A DNA stretch of 64,000 nt, from NCBI RefSeq assembly GCF_009938205.1, contig NZ_AP019654.1, forward strand, positions 3,066,540 to 3,130,539, given 5' to 3'. The position numbers and the translations under genes are program-made. How positions within the stretch are numbered: the stretch's first letter is position 1; every line of letters begins with the position of its first letter. The notes beneath the pieces were generated by a model. That model made no database searches, was not told the origin of the DNA, and saw only the letters and a list, made by a program, of their open reading frames with translations. The DNA comes from Vibrio panuliri (GTDB lineage: Bacteria > Pseudomonadota > Gammaproteobacteria > Enterobacterales > Vibrionaceae). This document shows, piece by piece, positions 8,207-16,786 of this stretch.

Positions 8207-9034
8207 ATGACCACACTACGCAAAGACACCCCATTCCAACTTGTTGCTTCTGATCTTGATGGTACGCTTTTAGCACCAGACCATAAACTCAGTGCTTACT
8301 CTAAGCAAACACTAAAAGATCTGCATGAAAAGGGCTTCACATTTATCTTTGCCACTGGTCGCCACCACGTTGACGTCGCAGGCATTCGCGAACATGTGGG
8401 TATTCCAGCCTATATGGTGACATCTAATGGCGCCCGTGTTCATGACCAACACAATAAGTTGATGTACAGCAATAACGTGCCGATGGATCTCGTCAAGCAA
8501 GTGATCGACACCATCAAAGTCGATCCTGATATCTTCATTCATCTATACCGTAACGATGATTGGATGCTCGACCGTGAAGATGACTTCTTGCGTAACTACC
8601 ACGAAGAGTCTGGCTTTAGCTACACGCTATATGATGTAAACAACCCACCGGTTGATGGCGTGGCAAAACTGTTCTTTACGCACCCTTCTCAAGATCATGA
8701 ATACTTGGTGAAGTTTGAAGAAGAGCTCAACGACAAGTTTGGTGACCAGCTGAACATTGCATTCTCAACCCCATGGTGTTTAGAAGTGATGGCTGCTGAT
8801 GTATCGAAAGGGGATGCTCTGAAAGTCATCGCTGAGTCGTTGGATCTGAAATTGGAAAACTGTATTGCATTTGGCGATGGCATGAACGATGTCGAAATGC
8901 TGCAAATGGCTGGTCGTGGACTGGTGATGGCGACTTCTCACCAACGCGTGAAAGACGCCTTACCTAATAATGAAGTAATTGGCAGTAATGCAGATGATGC
9001 CGTTGCCCACTACTTGCAAGATCATTTGTTATAA
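8207..9034 (+). CDS. yigL: HAD-family (Cof type) phosphatase YigL
   Basis: A 275-residue Cof-type HAD phosphatase. The nucleophile motif DLDGT has Asp16 and Asp18; the second motif is in the IFATGRHH region, and GDGMNDVEML gives the metal-binding fourth motif. The large cap between residues 85 and 190 is typical of this subclass. In E. coli YigL dephosphorylates pyridoxal phosphate and some sugar phosphates. It follows pldB by 152 bases, with its own GAGGG ribosome-binding site six bases from the ATG. The spacer contains AT-rich sequence with a plausible -10 (TAAAAT near 8144-8149), so it may have its own promoter. Confidence 0.9.
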   Translation: MTTLRKDTPFQLVASDLDGTLLAPDHKLSAYSKQTLKDLHEKGFTFIFATGRHHVDVAGIREHVGIPAYMVTSNGARVHDQHNKLMYSNNVPMDLVKQVIDTIKVDPDIFIHLYRNDDWMLDREDDFLRNYHEESGFSYTLYDVNNPPVDGVAKLFFTHPSQDHEYLVKFEEELNDKFGDQLNIAFSTPWCLEVMAADVSKGDALKVIAESLDLKLENCIAFGDGMNDVEMLQMAGRGLVMATSHQRVKDALPNNEVIGSNADDAVAHYLQDHLL

Positions 9035-9051
9035 AGAGCGACCGCAAACAT

Positions 9052-9075
9052 AAGGCAGCATTGGCTGCCTTTATT
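9052..9075. terminator. Terminator between yigL and the EVE-domain gene
   Basis: An 8-bp stem AAGGCAGC / GCTGCCTT (9052-9059 with 9064-9071), loop of four, followed by TTATT on the plus strand. It ends yigL and overlaps the stop codon of the convergent EVE gene, so it may also serve that gene, though with few T residues. Confidence 0.7.
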
Positions 9076-9541
9076 GACGGGCAGGCAGATGTTCTTTGGT
9101 CAAAATCGCCTGCCACTCCTCTTCTGATACGGGCATCACCGATAGGCGGTTGCCGCGTTTTACCAACGCAAAATTCTCCAGTTCTGGCATCGCTTTCAGC
9201 ACAGACAAGGGAATAACTCTTTCCGTCTTACGTACAAACTCGATATCAACCATAAACCAGCGTGGATTCTCAACGCTCGATTTAGCGTCGTAGTAATCAC
9301 TTTCGATATCAAAAGCAAAATGGTCTGGATAGGCCGCTTTCACCACCTTTGCAATCCCAGCAACGCCAATATTCTTGCAAGAGGAGTGGTAAATCAGCAC
9401 CCAATCGCCTTCTTTCACCTCATCACGCAACATGTTCCTAGCTTGATAATTGCGTACTCCTTCCCAGCAGGCGACCTTTTGTGTCCGCAATGTGTCAATA
9501 GAGAAGGTGTCAGGTTCTGTTTTGAACAACCAATATGCCAT
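9071..9541 (-). CDS. EVE domain-containing protein
   Basis: A 156-residue protein that is essentially one EVE domain (PUA-like fold). Diagnostic features are YWLFKTEPDTFSID at the N terminus, CWEGVRNYQARNMLRDEV, GDWVLIYHSSCKNIGVAGIAKV and NPRWFMVDIEFV. EVE domains have an aromatic pocket that reads modified bases or nucleotides; bacterial single-domain members are widespread but mostly uncharacterised. The ORF extends 16 codons upstream, but the ATG at 9541 has a GAGGAC ribosome-binding site and begins at the conserved MxYWLFKTEP. It is divergent from the lipoprotein gene with only 38 bases between the starts. Confidence 0.88.
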   Translation of the reverse strand: MAYWLFKTEPDTFSIDTLRTQKVACWEGVRNYQARNMLRDEVKEGDWVLIYHSSCKNIGVAGIAKVVKAAYPDHFAFDIESDYYDAKSSVENPRWFMVDIEFVRKTERVIPLSVLKAMPELENFALVKRGNRLSVMPVSEEEWQAILTKEHLPARQ

Positions 9542-9579
9542 AATGTCCTCAATATCAGTTCGGATAAGGAAGATATAGC

Positions 9580-11112
9580 ATGAAGGCACTCAGAAACCCA
9601 GCGATGCTGGTCAGCCTTTTCGCTTTGCAGGCTTGCTCCACCATCGATTTTTGGCCAGACGATCAAACAGAGCAAGCAAAGCAGCCTCTGGCGAATTTAG
9701 AGCAACCTAACACCATAAAACCACTGCCCTTTGTCTTACGTGGCGAGGTTATCCTTGGTCATGAAGCACAATCTATCCAACCTTGTGGCAGTGAATTGCA
9801 ATACTGGCTATCCATTGACAATGATAAGTTGCAGCAAGCGATGCACCTGACCCACACCCCTTATCAACCTATGTATGGTGAAATGGTTGGTCATTTAGAG
9901 ACATCGAGTCAGGAAGGCTTTGATGGTGATTACAACGCTCGCTTCGTGGTCTCGCAAATTAATATGCTCAGTGCTGAGAATCCGAATCGCTGTGACCGCC
10001 CAATCCGTCCCACTCAAGCATTTGGCAATGAGCCGTTTTGGTCTTTGAGCGTGGAAAGTGAGCAACTGACCTTTCAACCTATGGGTGGTCAAAAACAAAT
10101 TATGCCGATCATCACCAAACGCATCGAGTCTGACCGTCAACGATACGACTTCAGCAACGGACAACTTGAACTGAATCAGCGTAGTTGTTCAGATGGTATG
10201 AGTGATAGCCTATACAGTTGGACTTCCACGCTAAAAATGTCAGGCAAGACCTACCAAGGGTGCGCCACGCTCAGCAATGCTGATAGCAGCTTAGACTGGA
10301 TAGGACAATATCAAGCGACTTCAACCCAAAGCAGTGGCTTTGAAATCGTGCTCGATATGCAAAGTGACCACGGGGCGACCACGACCTACCGTTACCTTGA
10401 TGGCAGTGGTGATCTCGTTGAACGTGGTTATTGGCAGCAATTATCGCCAAATCAAGTTCAAGTTGTGATGACACACCACCAGCAGCAACCTCTGCTTTCT
10501 GAACGCCTTTTTACTCGTGATGGTGACCAACTAACGGCGAGCAAAGAGAAAGTCGGTGATGTTGTCTACCCAATCGCAGATGGCGGGTTAGTGCTGTATA
10601 AAAACGAAAGTCACTCACAAGAAAACCGTGCTCAGATCCGCGAAGACGCGGTTCCATCATCAGCCGCTTTTAACCCCAAAGTCGACCGTGCGCTGCGTGA
10701 ATACTTTAAACAAGACAATATTGATGCAGCGGGCAGCCGTTATCGTTGGCTAACTTACGATCTCAACGGAGATGGTCAACAAGAACTGCTGGTTCAGTTG
10801 GATTGGTGCGGTTCCGGTGGTTGCACTTTACTGATATTTGAAAATCAGCAGCAAAAATGGCGCTTCAATAGCCGCATCACGTTAGTAAATACACCGCTCA
10901 ATCTAGGGCAAAAATCTAATCAGGGTTGGCAAGATTTGGTGCTCTTTGTACGCGGTGGAGGGGCGATTCCTAACCAGCACGTGCTGCGTTTCAATAATGG
11001 ACGTTACCCTCTCAACCCAAGTGTTGCACCGACCGCTAACTTTGATGACTTAAGTCCAGTTCAGCTATTCAGTGATGGCTTGACACCTCATCAAGAAGGG
11101 GTACAGCTTTAA
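9580..11112 (+). CDS. Large lipoprotein with COG3650-type domain
   Basis: A 510-residue predicted lipoprotein: MKALRNPAMLVSLFALQACS carries a lipobox (LQAC, Cys19). Residues about 50-135 resemble the OB-like part of NlpE/COG3650 proteins (RGEVILGHEAQSIQPCGS). Residues about 145-230 carry the COG3650 pattern AFGNEPFWSLSVESEQL. The C-terminal third contains a short acidic FG-GAP-like motif, YDLNGDGQQELLV, that could bind Ca2+. The function is unknown; lipoproteins of this type are sometimes linked to envelope stress. AAGGA lies about nine bases before the ATG. Its stop codon overlaps the next ATG (TAATG), so the two genes are translationally coupled. Confidence 0.75.
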   Translation: MKALRNPAMLVSLFALQACSTIDFWPDDQTEQAKQPLANLEQPNTIKPLPFVLRGEVILGHEAQSIQPCGSELQYWLSIDNDKLQQAMHLTHTPYQPMYGEMVGHLETSSQEGFDGDYNARFVVSQINMLSAENPNRCDRPIRPTQAFGNEPFWSLSVESEQLTFQPMGGQKQIMPIITKRIESDRQRYDFSNGQLELNQRSCSDGMSDSLYSWTSTLKMSGKTYQGCATLSNADSSLDWIGQYQATSTQSSGFEIVLDMQSDHGATTTYRYLDGSGDLVERGYWQQLSPNQVQVVMTHHQQQPLLSERLFTRDGDQLTASKEKVGDVVYPIADGGLVLYKNESHSQENRAQIREDAVPSSAAFNPKVDRALREYFKQDNIDAAGSRYRWLTYDLNGDGQQELLVQLDWCGSGGCTLLIFENQQQKWRFNSRITLVNTPLNLGQKSNQGWQDLVLFVRGGGAIPNQHVLRFNNGRYPLNPSVAPTANFDDLSPVQLFSDGLTPHQEGVQL

Positions 11113-11717
11113 TGTCTAACATCACGGGCTGCCATGGCTGCGGCCTTCACCATCAATGCGTTTGTCATCTGGTGCCTCATATTGAGGTGCCAGTACATAT
11201 TGCTCTGCTAATGCATGAGAATGAGGTAACCAGAGAGACCAATACTGGCCAGTGGCTGTTAAAGGCGCTTCCCTCAACAAGCAAACACATTTGGCAGCGC
11301 CGATCTCCCTGCCCTGAACTGATCAAACTGATCGAAAGTGATCACTATCAGCCATATTTGCTGTACCCGAGCGACAACAGCGTCTCACTCTCTGAAGTCA
11401 CGAATATGTCGGCACAACAACAGAAAGTTCCGTTGCTAATTATTCTTGATGGTACCTGGCAAGAAGCCGCAAAAATGCTAAGAAAAAGTGGATGGTTGGC
11501 GGCGCTGCCCGGTGTGCATCTCACACCAAGTCAACCGTCAGCGTACCAGCTAAGACGCAACCAGCAGCAAGGACATCTGTGTACTTTTGAGGTGGGGGCT
11601 GAAGTGATTAAAGAGCTTGGCTTTACTCACCAAGCTCAGCAACTCGAGGATTTTTTCCAACAATATATACCGATATTTAAGGCAGACAAAAGCGGTCATG
11701 CTTTAAAGCATCAGTAA
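11112..11717 (+). CDS. DTW domain tRNA-uridine aminocarboxypropyltransferase
   Basis: A 201-residue DTW-domain protein. Four N-terminal cysteines (Cys7, Cys10, Cys16, Cys18) look like a zinc site; the signature LDGTWQEA with Asp113, Thr115 and Trp116 is the DxTW motif; LRRNQQQGHLCTFE is the other conserved block. This family (E. coli TapT, human DTWD1/2) transfers the 3-amino-3-carboxypropyl group of SAM to tRNA uridines to make acp3U. Which uridine is modified here cannot be told. It overlaps the lipoprotein stop by one base, and its 3' end overlaps the convergent yigB by 15 bases. Confidence 0.85.
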   Translation: MSNITGCHGCGLHHQCVCHLVPHIEVPVHIALLMHENEVTRETNTGQWLLKALPSTSKHIWQRRSPCPELIKLIESDHYQPYLLYPSDNSVSLSEVTNMSAQQQKVPLLIILDGTWQEAAKMLRKSGWLAALPGVHLTPSQPSAYQLRRNQQQGHLCTFEVGAEVIKELGFTHQAQQLEDFFQQYIPIFKADKSGHALKHQ

Positions 11718-12416
11718 CGACTCAAGCGTATTAATTTCAATATCTGGTAGAACGCGGCTATGTTTCGCCTTGCGGATGCACACACCTTGATCGTTGTACC
11801 AACAGGCTTGAAAGCCATTCTGTTTCGCACCCAACACATCGGTTTTAAGATGGTCACCAACGTGCAGAATGGCGCCACTTTTGACTGACAAATATTGCTG
11901 AGCCTTAGCGAACATATCGGTATGAGGCTTCGCATACCCGTCACGGCCAGCCCGTAAAATCAGAGAAAAGTAATCGCTTAGGCCAATTCGTTCGACATCC
12001 ACATTACCATTAGTGATCGCCACCAGCGGGTACTTTTCCGCCAACTCTGCCATCACCTTATGTGTCATATCAGGCACCGTAAAATCACTCCGAAGACGAA
12101 AGACGACAGCAAGAAGATCATCCGCTGCTTGCTCTGCTTGTGGTTCAGAGTAGCCTAATGCCATTAAACCTAACTTCGTGGTGCGATGACGCCATAATGT
12201 CACATCGCTATGTAGCCAAGTATCCTGTTTGCCTAAATCGAGTTTTAGTTTTAACCACCAAGCTTCATCACGCGTTGCGGCAATAGGGTGTTGTTGATGC
12301 AACCAAGCATTCGCTTCACGAGTCAACCGAGCGATAACCGGACGGTTGTCATAAAGCGTGTCATCCAAATCAAAGCTCATCGCCTGAATGGGTTGTAACT
12401 GCCGATAGTATTTCAT
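11703..12416 (-). CDS. yigB: HAD-superfamily phosphatase YigB
   Basis: A 237-residue HAD phosphatase of the YigB type. FDLDDTLYDNRPV holds the nucleophile Asp16 and acid Asp18; ITNGN is motif II, YAKPHTDMF holds the motif III Lys, and HVGDHLKTDVLGA is motif IV. E. coli YigB acts on the riboflavin intermediate 5-amino-6-(5-phosphoribitylamino)uracil, among other substrates. It follows xerC by 17 bases as in enterobacteria. A GTG at 12419 is possible, but the ATG at 12416 fits the AGGGTGA ribosome-binding site better. The last 15 bases overlap the DTW gene tail to tail. Confidence 0.9.
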   Translation of the reverse strand: MKYYRQLQPIQAMSFDLDDTLYDNRPVIARLTREANAWLHQQHPIAATRDEAWWLKLKLDLGKQDTWLHSDVTLWRHRTTKLGLMALGYSEPQAEQAADDLLAVVFRLRSDFTVPDMTHKVMAELAEKYPLVAITNGNVDVERIGLSDYFSLILRAGRDGYAKPHTDMFAKAQQYLSVKSGAILHVGDHLKTDVLGAKQNGFQACWYNDQGVCIRKAKHSRVLPDIEINTLESLLML

Positions 12417-12433
12417 CACTTCACCCTACATCG

Positions 12434-13354
12434 TTATTTCTTTTTCGCTCTTGGATGCGCTTGGTCATAAACTTGCGCTAAATGTTGGAAATCTAAATGG
12501 GTATAGATTTGTGTGGTTGAGATATTTTCATGCCCTAGTAACTCCTGCACCGCACGCAGGTTATTACTCGACTCAAGCATATGCGTAGCAAAAGAGTGAC
12601 GCAGTTTATGTGGGCTAATATGGCTTGCTACCGCTTGTTTTTGCCCCCATTCTGCCATGCGTTTTTGCACATTTCGGTGAGAGATGCGCACACCAAGTTT
12701 AGAAACAAACAGCGCTTTTTCATCTGGCTTTGCTAATGTTGAACGCACTTTAAGCCAGTTCCCTACCCACTCTTTCGCAAGACCAGAGAAAGGCACTTTA
12801 CGCTCTTTGTCACCCTTACCGACCACGCGTAGCTCCCCACTGAATAGGCTAACATCTTTGACATTAACACTAACCATTTCGGCCAAACGTAAACCCGCGC
12901 CATACATCAGTTCCATCATTGCTCGGTCGCGAATAGAGAGCGGATCATCATCGGTTACTTCAAGTAACTGCCCCACTTCATCGACATCAAGGTTTTTCGG
13001 CAACGGGCGCTTTTTACGAGGCGCAGAGACCCCTTTCGCTGGGTTGGCCGTTAGCTCACCACGTAAGATTAAAAAATCAAAGAAACTACGCAAAGATGAC
13101 AAACGAGTCGCAAGGCTGCTCGGCTTCATGCCTTCCCGCATCCCTTTACTTGCCAATTGTCTTACCCAAGCCGCATCAACTTGAGTCCAATCTTTTAATC
13201 CCATGCTTAGCAAGTGCTGAGCCATGGTTTCTAGTTGTTGTTTATAATTACGCTGGGTATGCAGACTAAGCCCTTTTTCGCTTCTAAGATACTCATAGAA
13301 ACGCTCCAAGGGCTTTTGTAAGCCGTTAGGCAGAGGTTGTACTGATTCGCTCAT
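12434..13354 (-). CDS. xerC: Tyrosine recombinase XerC
   Basis: A 306-residue tyrosine recombinase. All catalytic residues are present in order: Arg156 (YGAGLRLAE), Lys180 ([12 protein letters not shown]), His249 and Arg252 ([12 protein letters not shown]), His275 ([14 protein letters not shown]) and the nucleophile Tyr284. The N-terminal SAM-like core-binding domain covers residues 10-105. XerC, with XerD and FtsK, resolves chromosome dimers at dif; in vibrios it can also be used by integrative phages. It overlaps the DUF484 gene by 29 bases and is followed 17 bases later by yigB, so it is one of a coupled set from lysA to yigB. Confidence 0.96.
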   Translation of the reverse strand: MSESVQPLPNGLQKPLERFYEYLRSEKGLSLHTQRNYKQQLETMAQHLLSMGLKDWTQVDAAWVRQLASKGMREGMKPSSLATRLSSLRSFFDFLILRGELTANPAKGVSAPRKKRPLPKNLDVDEVGQLLEVTDDDPLSIRDRAMMELMYGAGLRLAEMVSVNVKDVSLFSGELRVVGKGDKERKVPFSGLAKEWVGNWLKVRSTLAKPDEKALFVSKLGVRISHRNVQKRMAEWGQKQAVASHISPHKLRHSFATHMLESSNNLRAVQELLGHENISTTQIYTHLDFQHLAQVYDQAHPRAKKK

Positions 13355-14030
13355 TGGTGTCCATTTGCCATGGTAGAGTCGCTATCAAGTGTGACAGGAC
13401 CAAAGCCAAGTGGCGTAAAAACAGGGTATCCATATGGGGTTGAAAGTGACCTCCATCTTCACTTGAGAAAGCGATGAGTCCTTGTGCTTTACCTTTTACT
13501 AATGGTAGCACAACGTAGGACCCAAGCTCTGGTGAGCGATTAAGTTCGCCAAACAACAGCTCGCGATCAGCTTGACGTATACGACCTAAATAAGCCGACT
13601 TTCCATTTAAGTTGTTGGTTGCGAAACGTTGATAGTGCTCAAAAGTAATTTGATAATGTTTTGATGGCGCATCAAACAAACGCACGTAGGCCAGCAATCC
13701 AAGCGCTTTCGCTTTACTCTCTATCGCTTTGATCGCCTCTAATAGCGAATCACATTTTAAGATCTGCTCTTGCAGCCCCATAAACTCATGGAAGGTTTTG
13801 TCATTGTTCGCTGCCAATGACATCAATGAGGTAATGTCCTCTTCAAGCTCTTCAATACGTTGACGCTGGCGATTTAGCTGCACATGAACTAGTGATACCG
13901 CGCCTTGCTCTTGGGTAGGTAAGGCAAGGCGATCAACTAATTCTCGACGATGGATAAAAAAATCGGGATTATCACGCAGATACTCTGCTACCACTTCCGC
14001 AGTTAATGCATCCGCTTCAATCTGAGACAC
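13326..14030 (-). CDS. DUF484 family protein
   Basis: A 234-residue protein of the DUF484 family, always found next to xerC and dapF. The N-terminal block [22 protein letters not shown] is diagnostic. A coiled-coil stretch (residues about 50-75, [18 protein letters not shown]) precedes a GAF-like domain (residues about 90-220, [21 protein letters not shown]). The function is unknown; it may sense a small molecule. It begins 13 bases after dapF and overlaps xerC by 29 bases, which implies translational coupling. Confidence 0.9.
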   Translation of the reverse strand: MSQIEADALTAEVVAEYLRDNPDFFIHRRELVDRLALPTQEQGAVSLVHVQLNRQRQRIEELEEDITSLMSLAANNDKTFHEFMGLQEQILKCDSLLEAIKAIESKAKALGLLAYVRLFDAPSKHYQITFEHYQRFATNNLNGKSAYLGRIRQADRELLFGELNRSPELGSYVVLPLVKGKAQGLIAFSSEDGGHFQPHMDTLFLRHLALVLSHLIATLPWQMDTNERISTTSA

Positions 14031-14043
14031 AAAAATTCCTTAA

Positions 14044-14874
14044 TTAACAGTTCATCTGACCATCATAGACATGGGTTGCAGGCCCTGTCATATAGAGCGG
14101 TTTACCGAGACCTTGCCAACGAATCTTCAGTTCACCTCCAGGTAAGCGAACACTCACATGCTCGTCCAAAAGCCCCTGAAGGATACCAACTGCAACCGCT
14201 CCACATGCACCACTGCCACATGCTTGAGTTTCTCCCGCGCCTCGTTCATAGACACGAAGATTGATTTCATTGCGCGTAACCACCTGCATAAAGCCAGCAT
14301 TGACTCGCTCAGGGAAACGCTCATGTGATTCTAACATCGGCCCCAAGGTTTCAACATCGGCAGTCTTAACGTCATCAACCACAGTGACAACATGGGGATT
14401 ACCCATGCTGACCGCACCACAGAACAACGTCTTATCTTCAGCACGCATAATGTAGGTCTTTTCCATTTGCTTCGCTTTAAATGGAATTTTACTTGGCTCG
14501 AATTCAGGTACGCCCATGTTCACGGTAACTTGGTCATCTTCTTCGATGTTGAGAACCATCTTACCTTTTTTCGTACTCACACTAATGCTGTACTTATTGG
14601 TTAACCCTTTCATCCGCACAAAACGTGCAAAGCAGCGCGCACCGTTACCACACTGCTCCACTTCGCTGCCGTCAGCATTAAAAATGCGATAGTGGAAGTC
14701 CGTTTCAGGATCATACGGTGCTTCCACCACTAATAATTGATCAAAACCTACGCCTGTATGTCGATCCGCCATACGACGAATCAACTCAGGAGAGAAAAAA
14801 ATGTTTTGGGTAATACAGTCGACCACCATAAAGTCGTTACCCAAACCATGCATTTTAGAAAAATGGAAATGCAT
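14044..14874 (-). CDS. dapF: Diaminopimelate epimerase
   Basis: A 276-residue DAP epimerase converting LL-DAP to meso-DAP for lysine and peptidoglycan. [18 protein letters not shown] is the conserved start. The two catalytic cysteines are in [16 protein letters not shown] and [17 protein letters not shown], the signature repeats of the two symmetric halves. The ORF extends 11 codons to a TTG within lysA; the ATG at 14874 is chosen from family alignment. It lies 10 bases after the lysA stop, so the two steps meso-DAP formation and decarboxylation are cotranscribed. Confidence 0.96.
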   Translation of the reverse strand: MHFHFSKMHGLGNDFMVVDCITQNIFFSPELIRRMADRHTGVGFDQLLVVEAPYDPETDFHYRIFNADGSEVEQCGNGARCFARFVRMKGLTNKYSISVSTKKGKMVLNIEEDDQVTVNMGVPEFEPSKIPFKAKQMEKTYIMRAEDKTLFCGAVSMGNPHVVTVVDDVKTADVETLGPMLESHERFPERVNAGFMQVVTRNEINLRVYERGAGETQACGSGACGAVAVGILQGLLDEHVSVRLPGGELKIRWQGLGKPLYMTGPATHVYDGQMNC

Positions 14875-14884
14875 ACAGTTTAAA

Positions 14885-16138
14885 TTACTCCGGTAATACG
14901 CTTTCAAGCTCCCACAAGCTTGTTAGTTCTTCACGCTTACGAACCAAATGTGCACGATTGCCATCAATCATCACTTCTGCTGCTCGAGCTCGCGTATTGT
15001 AGTTCGAGGCCATTACGAACCCATAAGCTCCTGCAGAACGCACTGCCAACAAATCATTGGCAGCCAATACGAGCGCGCGATCTTTGCCTAAGAAGTCACT
15101 GGTTTCGCAAATCGCACCCACTACGTCGTATGTTGTCGCTTCTCCCTCACGCGGTTGAACAGGCACGATATCTTGCCAAGCTTGATAAAGAGCAGGACGC
15201 ATCAGATCATTCATGGCTGCATCGACAATAGCAAAGTTTTTATGCTCGGTATGTTTCAAGAATTCGACCTTGGTCAACAACACGCCCGCGTTAGCAACAA
15301 TGGCACGCCCCGGCTCAAAGATAAGCTCAAGGTCTCGGTGATTTTCCAAGCGCGCGAGTAGCGCTTTCGCGTACTCCGAGGGCTGAGGAGGTAACTCATC
15401 ACGATAAATTACCCCTAAACCACCTCCAACATCTAAGTGGCGAATATTGATCCCTTGCGCTTTAAGTTCATCAACCAATGCGAGCAAACGATCGGTTGCA
15501 TCAATAAATGGATCGATATCGGTTAGCTGAGACCCGATGTGGCAATCGATGCCTTTAACATCAAGGTTTGGCAAGCTGTGTGCGAGTTGGTAAACGACTG
15601 GAGCGCGGTCAAAGGCGATACCAAACTTGTTGTCACGCAGCCCAGTAGAAATATAAGGATGAGTATGGGCATCGACATCGGGATTAATCCGCAGTGAAAC
15701 TGGCGCGATGACGCCCATGTCACAGGCCACCTTGTTCAAACGTTCCAGTTCAGGTTCAGATTCGACGTTGAAGCACTTAATCCCAACTTCAAGGGCGCGC
15801 TTCATTTCCGCTTCTGTTTTTCCCAGCCCAGAAAATACAACCTTACTCGGATCACCACCTGCGGCAATAACGCGCTCTAACTCACCACCGGAAACAATAT
15901 CAAAGCCTGAGCCCAATCGAGCCAGCGCATTTAATACACCAATGTTGGAATTGGCTTTTACTGCAAAACAGACCAGATGAGGATGTTCGCCAACCGACTT
16001 GTCAAAAGCATGCCAATGACGCTCTATGGTTGCGCGAGAATAAACGTAAAGTGGTGTTCCAAATTGCTCTGCCAAATCAGAGAGTGGAACCTCTTCGGCC
16101 CATAGTTGGCCATCATCCTGATAGTTGAAGTAATCCAA
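14885..16138 (-). CDS. lysA: Diaminopimelate decarboxylase
   Basis: A 417-residue fold-III PLP enzyme that makes L-lysine from meso-[12 protein letters not shown] holds the PLP lysine (Lys61); HIGSQ, DVGGGLG and [11 protein letters not shown] bind the phosphate and substrate; ICETSDFLG carries the active-site Cys of the partner subunit; [10 protein letters not shown] lies near the end. The sequence is of the Pseudomonas-like form rather than the E. coli form. The start is a TTG at 16138 (TTG-GAT-TAC-TTC), placed eight bases after AAGGG; it aligns with the MDxFNYxDG start of orthologues. Unlike E. coli there is no neighbouring lysR. Confidence 0.95.
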   Translation of the reverse strand: MDYFNYQDDGQLWAEEVPLSDLAEQFGTPLYVYSRATIERHWHAFDKSVGEHPHLVCFAVKANSNIGVLNALARLGSGFDIVSGGELERVIAAGGDPSKVVFSGLGKTEAEMKRALEVGIKCFNVESEPELERLNKVACDMGVIAPVSLRINPDVDAHTHPYISTGLRDNKFGIAFDRAPVVYQLAHSLPNLDVKGIDCHIGSQLTDIDPFIDATDRLLALVDELKAQGINIRHLDVGGGLGVIYRDELPPQPSEYAKALLARLENHRDLELIFEPGRAIVANAGVLLTKVEFLKHTEHKNFAIVDAAMNDLMRPALYQAWQDIVPVQPREGEATTYDVVGAICETSDFLGKDRALVLAANDLLAVRSAGAYGFVMASNYNTRARAAEVMIDGNRAHLVRKREELTSLWELESVLPE

Positions 16139-16225
16139 TGTGTTTTCCCTTTATTTCTGGTTGTGTCTACCCAAGAGACTTATCGATGCTTGGGTATATC
16201 GCCTAGCATCATGCCGACTGCGATA

Positions 16226-16342
16226 TTATTGTGGTTGCTCGTTCTGCTGGGCATCATCCGGCATATAGAGTGGCCCTGTTTGACCACAGCCCGCTAATCC
16301 CAATAGTGAGATAACAAACAGCGCTAAGATTGATTTTTTCAT
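16226..16342 (-). CDS. lptM: Small lipoprotein LptM (YifL)
   Basis: A 38-residue lipoprotein: MKKSILALFVISLLGLAGCG has a lipobox LAGC, and the mature peptide starts CGQTGPLYMPDD, the GPLY.P motif of LptM/YifL. In E. coli LptM sits in the LPS translocon LptDE and helps LptD disulfide maturation. It occupies the expected place between cyaY (divergent) and lysA-dapF. The open frame continues upstream, but the reading beyond this ATG has no similarity to the family. The 87 bases between lptM and lysA hold no gene. Confidence 0.92.
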   Translation of the reverse strand: MKKSILALFVISLLGLAGCGQTGPLYMPDDAQQNEQPQ

Positions 16343-16417
16343 TGGTCTAACCGTGATTATTCTTTCAATGCCCCCTATAATCGCACCACACTCAGGAAAA
16401 GCAATAGGATAGACAAG

Positions 16418-16732
16418 ATGAACGAGACAGAATTTCATCAACTTGCCGATGAGCAAATGCAATTCATCGAAGAAATGATTGATGATTCAGGCGCGGATAT
16501 CGACTACGAGACTTCAGGCAATGTCATGACGTTGGAATTTGAAGACCGTAGCCAAATCATTATCAACCGCCAAGAGCCGATGAAAGAAATTTGGCTTGCT
16601 TCTCGTTCTGGCGGGTTTCACTTCGCTTATGTAGAGCAAAAGTGGATTTGCTCAAAGACCGGTATCGAACTGATTTCGATGGTAAAACAAGAATGCCAAA
16701 AACACGCTGGTGAAGAGATAGACTGGGTGTAG
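16418..16732 (+). CDS. cyaY: Frataxin-like iron-sulfur assembly protein CyaY
   Basis: A 104-residue bacterial frataxin. The acidic first helix (ETEFHQLADEQMQFIEEMIDDSGADIDYE) provides the iron-binding ridge, and PMKEIWLASRSGGFHFAY is the conserved beta-sheet surface. CyaY binds iron and IscS and slows or tunes Fe-S cluster assembly. The gene is divergent from lptM and convergent with cyaA, the same order as E. coli. A strong bidirectional terminator follows. Confidence 0.95.
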   Translation: MNETEFHQLADEQMQFIEEMIDDSGADIDYETSGNVMTLEFEDRSQIIINRQEPMKEIWLASRSGGFHFAYVEQKWICSKTGIELISMVKQECQKHAGEEIDWV

Positions 16733-16756
16733 TCGAAGTAGCACGATTAGACGAAA

Positions 16757-16784
16757 AAAAGAGCACGTACGTGCTCTTTTTTGT
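16757..16784. terminator. Bidirectional terminator between cyaY and cyaA
   Basis: A long perfect palindrome AAAAGAGCAC-GTAC-GTGCTCTTTT (16757-16780) is flanked by A and T runs on both sides. It should stop transcription from cyaY (plus) and from cyaA (minus), whose stop codon is at 16787. Confidence 0.9.
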
Positions 16785-16786
16785 TA

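Noticed and set aside
16226..16462. 78-codon version of the lptM frame
   Set aside because: The first 40 codons overlap cyaY on the other strand and have no lipoprotein similarity; the signal peptide begins at 16342.
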